DNA from: Halisarca cf. caerulea
Taxonomy: Eukaryota; Porifera; Demospongiae; Chondrillida; Halisarcidae
Direction: 5' to 3'
NCBI GenBank assembly: GCA_963170055.1
Contig: CAUJGJ010000258.1
Location: forward strand, 928,601 to 951,100
DNA: 22,500 nucleotides
This document shows positions 20,801-22,500 of the stretch, piece after piece (position 1 is the stretch's first letter; every line of letters starts with the position of its first letter). Under the pieces are notes generated by a model. The model was not told where the DNA came from, did not search any database, and saw only the letters and a list, made by a program, of their open reading frames with translations. The position numbers and the translations under genes were made by a program.

Positions 20801-22500
20801 GCATAGCAAAGTGTCTACATTTTGATGCAATAACAACTTTCAAATATTCAGATTAGAGTCACATAACCACACGTGACTAAAATCATCCTTTGTGAAATAG
20901 GAAATACTGCAACAAGTAGTTCATGACTTTGGACGGCACTGAGTATACACTGGTCAGTGATCCACGTGGGAAAGGTACACTATGGAGACTTGTCAACCTC
21001 ATTGTGAATACAGTGGAATACGTGTTGAAGACCACCTGTATACAAGGACCACCTGTCTACAAGGACCACCTGTACACAAGGACCACCTGAATACAAGGAC
21101 CACCTGTACACAAGGACCACCTGTATACAAGGACCACCTGTATACAAGGACCACCTGTACACAAGGACCACCTGTATAAGGACTACCTGTATACAAGGAG
21201 CACTCGTTTATCAAGAAAAGACAGGCAGACCAATTAACCTTCTCAGCAACACTAATGCATCTCTGTAAAGGACCACCCTTGAGTGGCCTTAACCGGTTCC
21301 ACTGTGATGCAAGATGACAAACGGGATAGAGAGAGCTAAATGAGATCGGGACAATAGATTGGGAACCAGAGCTGTTATGTAATGTCAGACATAAAATTTT
21401 ACAGTCACATTATATATATTACTTCCAACAAAAATTTTAGGGCCATGGTTCCCCCTCCTCAAATTCCTGTATGTGACCCCACATGGGACAACAGATGGGG
21501 GACTAGAGGGAGGCAGACACAACATAGATAGGATACTTGGGGGTGGTATAGGTGGGGTACTCAAGGGGAGGGGGGATAGATAGGGTTCCCAAGGGGGGTA
21601 TACATAGGGCACCCTGAGGGGGGTGTACATAGGTAGGGTACCCTGGGGGGGGGGGGGGGGGGTATACATAGGTAGGGTATCCAGGGGGAGCAGTTATGAT
21701 AGCGGGGAGCAATAGATAGTGTATGAGACAGGGAACTACACAAATGAGCTGAATGAAACAGCACAATAACCTACCTATACCAGGAACAATGGACTTACAA
21801 AACACAGAAAAAGTTCACTTTCACAAGAGTGTTGAATTATAATAAAACTGAAGCTAAATTGTGCGTAGCAGCTCAACCATGCAATATCACCTTCTCTGCA
21901 CCAATGCTTAATCAACAATCCCAATGGAATAGAAGTGGGAATAAGGAACAGAAATGGCTGCAAACTCAATCATTTGAATGGCCAGAACAAGCCATGCTGT
22001 GGCCTATCACTGTGATCAAGAACAACAGTACAGCATACTGTACATACATGAAAATCACATTCTGCCACATGTGTACGTACGTACGTATTTCAGTACATTC
22101 AGGTTCTAATTTAATGAATAACGATAAACTAAACTGTTACGTACGTACGTACATATGGATATGTGTCTTCCAAGCCAATGGGGGTATGTATCCAAGTGGG
22201 CCATGGTTCAAGGTAATATCCCACATACTGTACGTACATGTCAGGGTTCTATCCAGTGGTGTGTGTGTGTGGGGGGGGGGGGGGGGGGGGGGAGCTTCTA
22301 CTCCAAAAAAATTTCAACTGTAGTGCAAATTACTACAGAGAAGGCTCTACTTTAGTGTGAAAATCAACTTTGAATGGTATAAAATGGCCTCAGATACCAC
22401 CTTATACAACCTAAAACCTGAACCCTACTACATAAATACAATACATACATCAAAACACGATCATGTCTCACCTGCATGGCAGGCGTGCACTGTAATACTG
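1502..22500 (-). CDS. PPP1R16-like (MYPT3/TIMAP family) protein phosphatase 1 regulatory subunit, 3' part of gene, 8 exons, N-terminus outside window
   Basis: Joining eight minus-strand exons (given separately) gives 392 codons ending in TAG. The product has ankyrin repeats at about residues 1-34, 35-68, 128-167 and 168-206. Three carry recognisable cores: WTPLHAAAA, GATATHVAAANG and WTPVHAAV. A helical linker covers about 69-127, an Arg/Ser-rich segment 240-260, a Ser/Glu/Lys-rich tail 290-350, and the protein ends CCTIL. This order matches vertebrate PPP1R16A (MYPT3) and PPP1R16B (TIMAP): split ankyrin blocks, a basic Ser site, then a CaaX end. These proteins bind the PP1 catalytic subunit and hold it at membranes. 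Human members are about 530-570 residues; this one would be somewhat shorter. The RVxF-type PP1-docking motif and first ankyrin repeat should lie upstream of 22500. Family assignment is strong; A versus B orthology is not resolved. The promoter is not in the window. Confidence 0.9.
1834..2114. repeat. 23-bp minisatellite
   Basis: About 12 tandem copies of a 23-bp unit (core TGTACTCCACCAGGGAAGCA), nearly identical in the middle and diverging at the edges. It lies in the last intron, about 20 bases upstream of the terminal exon acceptor. Because the unit has few stops, it produces open frames on both strands; none is credible as a gene. Confidence 0.95.
2180..2275. repeat. TG microsatellite
   Basis: An almost pure TG run of about 90 bases in the intron between the last two exons; in the transcript (minus strand) it reads CA. 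Confidence 0.95.
2446..2557 (-). CDS. PPP1R16-like exon, basic Ser (phosphosite-like) segment
   Basis: The exon encodes MGAKRSSVRCKSDVAHDESK, then KEAMIRQQ and an acidic end. It corresponds to the TIMAP region around the VRRASLSDR phosphosite and the following EAILWQQ motif. KRSSV is a plausible basophilic-kinase site here. The acceptor is CCATGTAG|TATGG (AG at 2559-2558) and the donor is AATCCA|GTGAGT (GT at 2445-2444). It is 112 bases, phase 2 in and phase 0 out. The ATG at its start is internal, not an initiator. Confidence 0.88.
2600..3440. other. Intron sequence without recognised feature
   Basis: Intronic sequence of the PPP1R16-like gene between exons 2446-2557 and 5372-5522. It is unique-looking. 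The short open frames lack coding character. Confidence 0.4.
3452..3570. mobile_element. Foldback / MITE-like element with about 44-bp inverted arms
   Basis: The left arm starts CAAATTGTGCAACATTTTGC at 3452. The right arm, read on the other strand from 3570, starts CAAATTGTACAACATTTTGG. Both arms continue CCACTTGGGC...CCAG.TACAC with a few mismatches. The central spacer is about 30 bases of AT-rich sequence. No clear target-site duplication was seen, so it may be a MITE or a plain inverted duplication. Confidence 0.75.
3694..4078. repeat. 33-bp minisatellite
   Basis: About 11 copies of a 33-bp unit with core GTATGTGTCAAGTGGTAGCG. The unit is a multiple of three, so frames stay open on both strands (11-residue repeats such as CASMCQVVAGM). 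It lies in an intron, and nothing around it suggests translation. Confidence 0.95.
4140..4985. repeat. 30-bp minisatellite, about 28 copies
   Basis: Tandem 30-bp units with core TGTGCCACACAGTAGGTGCC. Several positions vary between units (GTA/GCA, CCAG/CCGG, TGT/TAT). A truncated unit pair lies near 4665-4690 and a diverged unit near 4497-4525. It yields a 314-codon plus frame and a 302-codon minus frame, both explained by the 3n period. Confidence 0.95.
5372..5522 (-). CDS. PPP1R16-like exon, end of ankyrin block and Arg/Ser-rich segment
   Basis: The exon encodes IADDPAVRQLIVELKSEINA, a hydrophilic stretch, and the Arg/Ser run SQSRSRSRSR. The first part aligns with the segment EEEEFKVLLLELK of TIMAP, just after its last ankyrin repeat. 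The acceptor is CTGTTTTTAG|CTATT (AG at 5524-5523) and the donor is CGCAG|GTAAGC (GT at 5371-5370). Length is 151 bases, phase 1 in and phase 2 out; the split codon with the next exon is AGT (Ser), which extends the RS run. Confidence 0.92.
5636..5755. repeat. AC microsatellite
   Basis: A long AC run with a few T interruptions. In the transcript it is a GT tract about 110 bases upstream of the exon 5372-5522 acceptor. Confidence 0.95.
5809..5865. repeat. Inverted repeat, 17-bp perfect arms
   Basis: CATCTCAGGTTTCTTTG at 5809-5825 is exactly complementary to CAAAGAAACCTGAGATG at 5849-5865, with a 23-base loop. Weaker pairing continues outward. It could be a hairpin or a small foldback remnant in the intron. 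Confidence 0.8.
5880..6720. other. Intron sequence with one TG/poly-G tract
   Basis: No gene was recognised. The only notable feature is the TG run followed by 18 G at 6143-6160. Confidence 0.4.
6126..6160. repeat. TG run followed by 18 G
   Basis: A short TG run passes directly into an uninterrupted G run (6143-6160). The plus strand could form a G-quadruplex. In the transcript it is poly-C. The G count may be affected by sequencing error. Confidence 0.9.
6720..6903. repeat. Degenerate CA-rich microsatellite
   Basis: ACAC and ACATAC runs interrupted by AGAC and CCCAC motifs. No coding content. Confidence 0.85.
7033..7156. repeat. Long hairpin next to the 7157-7232 exon donor
   Basis: Inner arms 7065-7095 and 7100-7132 are complementary except for one mismatch and a 2-base indel, around an AGAA loop. 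Weaker pairing continues outward: GTAA at 7042-7045 lies opposite the donor at 7155-7156, and CACCTT opposite the exon end. In the sense RNA this places the 5' splice site at the base of a stem. Confidence 0.8.
7157..7232 (-). CDS. PPP1R16-like exon, ankyrin repeat (ADVLRLLAENGANMD)
   Basis: The exon encodes ADVLRLLAENGANMDSRNAL followed by GETPF, the second helix and loop of an ankyrin repeat begun in the preceding exon. The acceptor is TGTTTCAG|GCG (AG at 7234-7233) and the donor is CTTTTG|GTAAGT (GT at 7156-7155). It is 76 bases, phase 0 in and phase 1 out; the split codon with exon 5372-5522 makes GCT (Ala), giving TPF-A-IADD. The donor lies at the base of a long hairpin (see 7033-7156). 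Confidence 0.92.
7466..7828. repeat. Long interrupted AC microsatellite
   Basis: About 360 bases of AC repeats interrupted by GCATGTGCAC and CACGTGCAC motifs. It makes up most of the 596-base intron 7233-7828. It touches the donor of exon 7829-7954, so in the transcript the intron starts as a GU tract. Confidence 0.95.
7829..7954 (-). CDS. PPP1R16-like exon, ankyrin repeat (THVAAANG ... WTPVHAAV)
   Basis: Forty-two complete codons, phase 0 to 0. It encodes THVAAANGYMDVLQFLIENK, then ADVNVKDNEG and WTPVHAAVCWQQ, a near-canonical ankyrin repeat plus the start of the next. The acceptor is CTGTTCAG|ACT (AG at 7956-7955). The donor is CAACAG|GTGTGTGT (GT at 7828-7827), and the intron begins directly inside a long GT tract. 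It is the clearest ankyrin exon in the window. Confidence 0.93.
8107..8282. mobile_element. pogo/Tigger-like MITE, copy 1 (176 bp)
   Basis: The left end CAATGGAACCTG and the right end (read inversely) CAGTGGAACCTGCCTAATC form terminal inverted repeats continuing to GGCAC. The element is flanked by TA on both sides (8105-8106, 8283-8284). Start motif, TA duplication and small size fit a non-autonomous Tc1/mariner-group (pogo/Tigger-like) element. It has no coding capacity. A second copy of identical length lies at 9314-9489. Confidence 0.85.
8317..8500. mobile_element. Diverged CAG-ended MITE-like element
   Basis: The left end CAGCAGAACCTTGGTAAC and the right end (inverse) CAGTCAACCTTGTTAAGACG resemble each other and the pogo-like termini nearby. 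TA lies at the left flank, CA at the right. The interior is AT-rich and non-coding. It is probably an older relative of the 176-bp elements. Confidence 0.55.
8611..8750. repeat. 17-bp minisatellite (CTCCTGGATGGTACATA)
   Basis: About eight copies. Its reverse complement (TACCATCCAGGAGTATG) resembles the TACTATCCAGGAGTGTG units of the 12786-14075 array, so the two arrays are probably related, in opposite orientation. Confidence 0.92.
9054..9236 (+). pseudogene. Broken ORF in the transposon relic, possibly HIRAN-like
   Basis: From an ATG at 9054 the frame reads MATSFEVEVTM, an in-frame TGA at 9087-9089, then GYLCNHEYKDIWEAEVADKL and ERQREMGNRYDVY. The pattern (KDIWEA, then E-x-Q-R-E-x-GN-x-x-D) recalls the start of HIRAN-like ORFs repeated in many invertebrate and fish genomes. 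The conserved continuation after the Asp is lost, probably by frameshift. Seen: an open, protein-like frame with one stop. Inferred: family and mobile origin. A profile search would settle it. Confidence 0.4.
9314..9489. mobile_element. pogo/Tigger-like MITE, copy 2 (176 bp)
   Basis: Same length and orientation as 8107-8282 and similar throughout (for example the shared AGAGGTCAGTTTGTATGGTA block). The ends are CAGTGAAACCTGTCTAA and GGCAGGTTCTACTG, with TA on each side (9312-9313, 9490-9491). It is nested inside the relic at 8939-9664, so it inserted later. Confidence 0.88.
9667..9990. repeat. 40-bp minisatellite, about 8 copies
   Basis: The unit core is CTGTACTCCAGACACCTTCA followed by CACAATACACACCATACTAC. 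Two alternating variants (CTCCAGATACC and CTGTAGACATC) suggest a higher-order duplication. A lone related unit lies at 8889-8938 and a partial one at 10604-10630. Confidence 0.95.
10436..10505 (+). repeat. Dispersed repeat, copy 2
   Basis: Near-identical on the plus strand to the minus-strand sequence at 541-640, from TTTTCTTTTCTGGGTGCCAC to GGTTAAATAAGAATACC. It passes directly into the ACCCTAT array. The pair forms inverted copies about 9.8 kb apart. Confidence 0.65.
10503..10604. repeat. ACCCTAT/ACCCT tandem array
   Basis: About 100 bases of mixed 7-bp ACCCTAT and 5-bp ACCCT units. It directly follows the dispersed repeat and could be that element's tail. It looks telomere-like but is not TTAGGG. 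Confidence 0.93.
10630..11215. other. Intron sequence without recognised feature
   Basis: Part of intron 7955-11345. No gene or clear repeat array was seen. Confidence 0.35.
11217..11350 (-). repeat. 22-26-bp tandem array built from the exon donor
   Basis: On the minus strand the exon end GCCACAGCTGTAAGTTGGTC is followed by units starting GCCACCTGTAAGC, GCCATCTGTGAGTG, GCTGGCTGTGTG (twice) and GCCATCTGTGAGTG. Each ends CCTGTTGT or similar. The true donor GTAAGT is unit one; later units carry GTAAGC, GTGAGT or GTGTGT at the same place. The array therefore appears to have grown from the splice site. Confidence 0.85.
11346..11470 (-). CDS. PPP1R16-like exon, linker between ankyrin blocks
   Basis: The exon encodes LTDDLLQQLRGNVPNTMLAD and continues to LQDSSGATA. 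It matches the linker of PPP1R16 proteins that leads into the GATLLH ankyrin start. The acceptor is TTTGCTAG|GATTG (AG at 11472-11471) and the donor is ACAGCT|GTAAGT (GT at 11345-11344). Length is 125 bases, phase 1 in and phase 0 out. Joined to the next exon it makes GATA|THVAAANG, a proper ankyrin loop. The donor is the first unit of a tandem array of donor-like sequences running to 11217 (see findings). Confidence 0.88.
11500..12390. other. AT-rich intron sequence
   Basis: Part of intron 11471-17831. No coding signal. ACATAC/GTAC-rich stretches are present at 12100-12200. Confidence 0.4.
12395..12785. repeat. 22-bp minisatellite
   Basis: The unit is GAGCCCCACCCACAGGGGTCTG. It is best conserved at 12490-12680, with degenerate units (CCCACCCACAGxAG) on both sides. 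It passes directly into the 17-bp array. Confidence 0.93.
12786..14075 (+). repeat. 17/21-bp minisatellite, 1.3 kb
   Basis: Built from a 17-bp unit (GAGTGTGTGCTAACCAG) and a 21-bp variant (AAGTGTGTATGTACTATCCAG). They alternate in higher-order patterns at 12980-13630; the last 350 bases are more diverged. An inverted array of the same unit lies at 14428-14738. Confidence 0.95.
14428..14738 (-). repeat. Inverted companion of the 17-bp minisatellite
   Basis: The units read CTGGTTAGCACACACTC, the reverse complement of the 12786-14075 unit. The block TCCACATGCA(A/G)CACCAGCA recurs at about 14406, 14589 and 14747, which marks a higher-order repeat of about 160-180 bases. Confidence 0.93.
14760..15165. 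other. Intron sequence without recognised feature
   Basis: Unique-looking intron sequence between two minisatellites. No coding signal. Confidence 0.35.
15168..15496. repeat. 33-bp minisatellite, about 10 copies
   Basis: The unit contains GGCGTATTGGGCCGATATGC and CTTCAGCAAGGAA. The copies are nearly identical, so the array is young or homogenised. The 3n period gives open frames on both strands (such as WADMPSARKAY), which I do not regard as a gene. Confidence 0.95.
15569..15735. mobile_element. Possible MITE relic
   Basis: GTGAAACTTTCGCGGATC near 15574 and GTGAAAAGTTTCGTGGATG near 15676, together with TTTGCGAAAGCT near the end, resemble the termini of TTCGTGG-type non-autonomous elements. 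Boundaries and target duplications were not found. Confidence 0.3.
16251..16390 (+). other. GC-rich island, possible exon of unknown gene
   Basis: About 130 bases are clearly richer in G+C than their surroundings. After a possible acceptor (CATGTTAG|GG, 16250) the plus strand reads GSFGASTTRGTGAHTVRQQA, then KAHRGQGGWAEGGSRDF, to a TAA at about 16398-16400. Other frames also have open stretches. It lies in an intron of the minus-strand gene. I recognise no family. Confidence 0.25.
16628..17040. mobile_element. Possible DNA element with GCTGTGC ends
   Basis: The left end is GCTGTGCGGTAT and the right end (inverse) GCTGTGCAATAT. The motif GCGGTATTACTAT occurs near both ends (about 16680 and 17007). 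The interior is AT-rich with several CACGGTAT motifs and no ORF. Confidence 0.4.
17046..17331. repeat. TG microsatellite with interruptions
   Basis: About 285 bases of TG with TATG, GCATG and GAGCACGCGCG interruptions. In the transcript it reads CA. It lies in intron 11471-17831. Confidence 0.95.
17336..17740. other. Intron sequence without recognised feature
   Basis: Unique-looking intron sequence downstream of exon 17832-18081. No coding signal. Confidence 0.35.
17743..17816. repeat. Compound AC/AG microsatellite near an exon donor
   Basis: An AC run followed by an AG run. In the transcript this is CU then GU repeats, starting about 15 bases after the donor of exon 17832-18081, which itself begins GUGUGUGG. 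Confidence 0.93.
17832..18081 (-). CDS. PPP1R16-like exon, ankyrin repeats 2-3
   Basis: The exon opens with CCIENTKDLAKVLIEYNA (visible residues 10-27). It then covers a complete ankyrin repeat with the WTPLHAAAATGN core and ends with a helical segment at residues 80-92. The acceptor is CCCTCTAG|TGC (AG at 18083-18082) and the donor is TCAG|GTGTGT (GT at 17831-17830). Length is 250 bases, phase 0 in and phase 1 out; the split codon with the next exon makes GGA (Gly). The acceptor touches a 17-bp minisatellite and the donor side touches a GT/CT tract, so both splice signals are framed by simple repeats. Similarity to TIMAP ankyrin repeats is clear by eye. Confidence 0.92.
18083..19200. repeat. 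17-bp minisatellite abutting an exon acceptor, 1.1 kb
   Basis: More than 60 units of CATGGAGGGTGAGGGAA with AGCAT/AACAT and GTGA/GTAA variants. Longer blocks recur that contain AAAATAGAACATGG or GATAGGGTGAGG. On the sense strand each unit is pyrimidine-rich, and the acceptor of exon 17832-18081 (ending CCCTTGCCCTCTAG) is itself a diverged unit. It produces 340-410-codon frames on the minus strand that are artefacts. Confidence 0.95.
19232..19251. repeat. TG run followed by 13 G
   Basis: GTTTGTGTG then 13 G, the same arrangement as at 6126-6160 and 22256-22292. Confidence 0.85.
19416..19600. repeat. ACATACAGT-type tandem repeat
   Basis: Degenerate units of ACATACAGT, ATGCACAT and ACATACGT. 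A similar short stretch follows at 19891-19945. No coding content. Confidence 0.85.
19613..19735 (-). other. Coding-like stretch of unknown identity
   Basis: On the minus strand an open frame reads GFGWQEIDKTLDLGYIRVAG, then LHRGCKPAILFDPPNFRPR. It contains a good acceptor (GGCTGGCAG|GAG, near 19717) and a possible donor (GGAT|GTAAGC, near 19658). It is richer in G+C than its surroundings. The implied exon would be 58 bases and would break phase if inserted between the flanking gene exons, so it would be a separate gene, a relic or chance. Confidence 0.25.
19801..19890. mobile_element. 90-bp foldback element with 22-bp perfect inverted ends
   Basis: 19801-19822 (TAATAGTTGTATCCTGCC plus TTGG) and 19869-19890 are exact reverse complements. 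The interior is 46 bases, and the right arm is preceded by CGGGCGCG. Perfect arms suggest a recent MITE or a functional hairpin. No flanking duplication is obvious beyond the terminal TA. Confidence 0.8.
20170..20279 (+). other. Candidate plus-strand exon, unknown gene
   Basis: Bounded by an acceptor-like TTCTGCTCAG and the donor TCGAG|GTAATG. The frame encodes AVLQGGNQANQFTANTFDDL, then LLSVPSNQKHQRRLLSR. It is open throughout with ordinary amino-acid composition, unlike the repeat-driven frames around it. It lies in the intron 18082-22471 on the opposite strand. No partner exon is certain, and the minus strand is also partly open here. Confidence 0.3.
20457..20570. repeat. ACATACGC/ACATACAC tandem repeat
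   Basis: About 110 bases of short ACATAC-based units. No coding content. Confidence 0.88.
20580..21010. other. Intron sequence without recognised feature
   Basis: No gene or array was seen. Confidence 0.35.
21011..21304. mobile_element. CAGTGGAA-ended MITE-like element with internal 17-bp minisatellite
   Basis: The left end is CAGTGGAATACGTG and the right end (inverse) CAGTGGAACCGGTTAAGG. TA precedes the left end. Inside, at about 21034-21200, are about nine copies of a CTGTACACAAGGACCAC unit. Terminal motif and layout resemble pogo/Tigger-type elements whose interior has been amplified. Confidence 0.5.
21490..21692. repeat. G-rich degenerate tandem repeat with 18-G run
   Basis: Degenerate units of about 25-30 bases around TACATAGGTAGGGTACCC followed by runs of G (18 G at 21645-21662). 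Strong potential for G-quadruplex on the plus strand. Confidence 0.8.
21700..22255. other. Intron sequence with an open plus frame of doubtful meaning
   Basis: The plus frame 21829-22323 is open (MLNYNKTEAKLCVAAQPCNI and onward) but runs through GTAC repeats and poly-G. Clear splice sites were not found, and no family is recognised. Probably not coding. Confidence 0.3.
22256..22292. repeat. TG run followed by 22 G
   Basis: A GTGTG run passes into an uninterrupted 22-base G run (22271-22292). Confidence 0.9.
22472..22500 (-). CDS. PPP1R16-like exon, partial (window edge), ankyrin repeat 2 start
   Basis: The visible 29 bases read V-L-Q-C-T-P-A-M-Q and then a good donor (CAG|GTGAGA, GT at 22471-22470). 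The exon ends in phase 0 and joins exon 17832-18081, which starts in phase 0 with C-C-I-E-N. The resulting TPAMQ-CCIEN junction corresponds to the TALHQ-CCIDN stretch of vertebrate TIMAP, which makes the call convincing despite the short length. The exon continues past the window edge. Confidence 0.75.

Noticed and set aside
21829..22323. 164-codon plus-strand frame
   Set aside because: It runs into GTAC repeats and a 22-G run, has no recognisable motif or clear splice sites, and the opposite strand is open as well.

Overview
The window looks like invertebrate animal nuclear DNA: one multi-exon gene with large introns, GT-AG splice sites, many CA/TG microsatellites, many minisatellites and small DNA-transposon relics. 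No bacterial operon, rRNA, tRNA or CRISPR array was seen. The long introns, the abundance of ACATAC/GTAC motifs and the diverged protein would fit a sponge or another early-branching invertebrate, but that is inference. The species cannot be fixed from the sequence alone.

The one gene I can establish is on the minus strand. It encodes a protein phosphatase 1 regulatory subunit of the PPP1R16 type (MYPT3/TIMAP): ankyrin repeats, a basic Arg/Ser segment and a C-terminal CaaX prenylation box. Eight exons were found by translation and splice-site reading (22472-22500 partial, 17832-18081, 11346-11470, 7829-7954, 7157-7232, 5372-5522, 2446-2557, 1502-1813). All seven junctions keep phase and give 392 continuous codons to a stop at 1502-1504. 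The N-terminus, with the expected PP1-docking motif, the first ankyrin repeat and the promoter, lies beyond 22500.

Introns in transcription order: 18082-22471 holds a 1.1-kb 17-bp minisatellite touching the acceptor, a 90-bp foldback, a MITE with internal repeats and several G-runs. 11471-17831 holds 22-bp, 17/21-bp and 33-bp minisatellites, an inverted companion array and a long TG tract. 7955-11345 holds a tandemly copied splice donor, a 40-bp minisatellite split by a TA-flanked transposon, a pair of 176-bp pogo/Tigger-like MITEs and an ACCCTAT array. 7233-7828 is mostly a GT tract (in the sense strand) that starts at the donor. 5523-7156 has microsatellites and a long hairpin reaching the donor. 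2558-5371 holds 33-bp and 30-bp minisatellites and a foldback. 1814-2445 holds a 23-bp minisatellite and a TG tract. Downstream of the stop (1-1501) is AT-rich flank with one dispersed repeat.

Most long open frames here are read-throughs of tandem repeats and are not genes. The most notable theme is that tandem repeats and foldbacks sit on, and in one case contain copies of, the splice signals of this gene. I found no convincing new multi-gene system.
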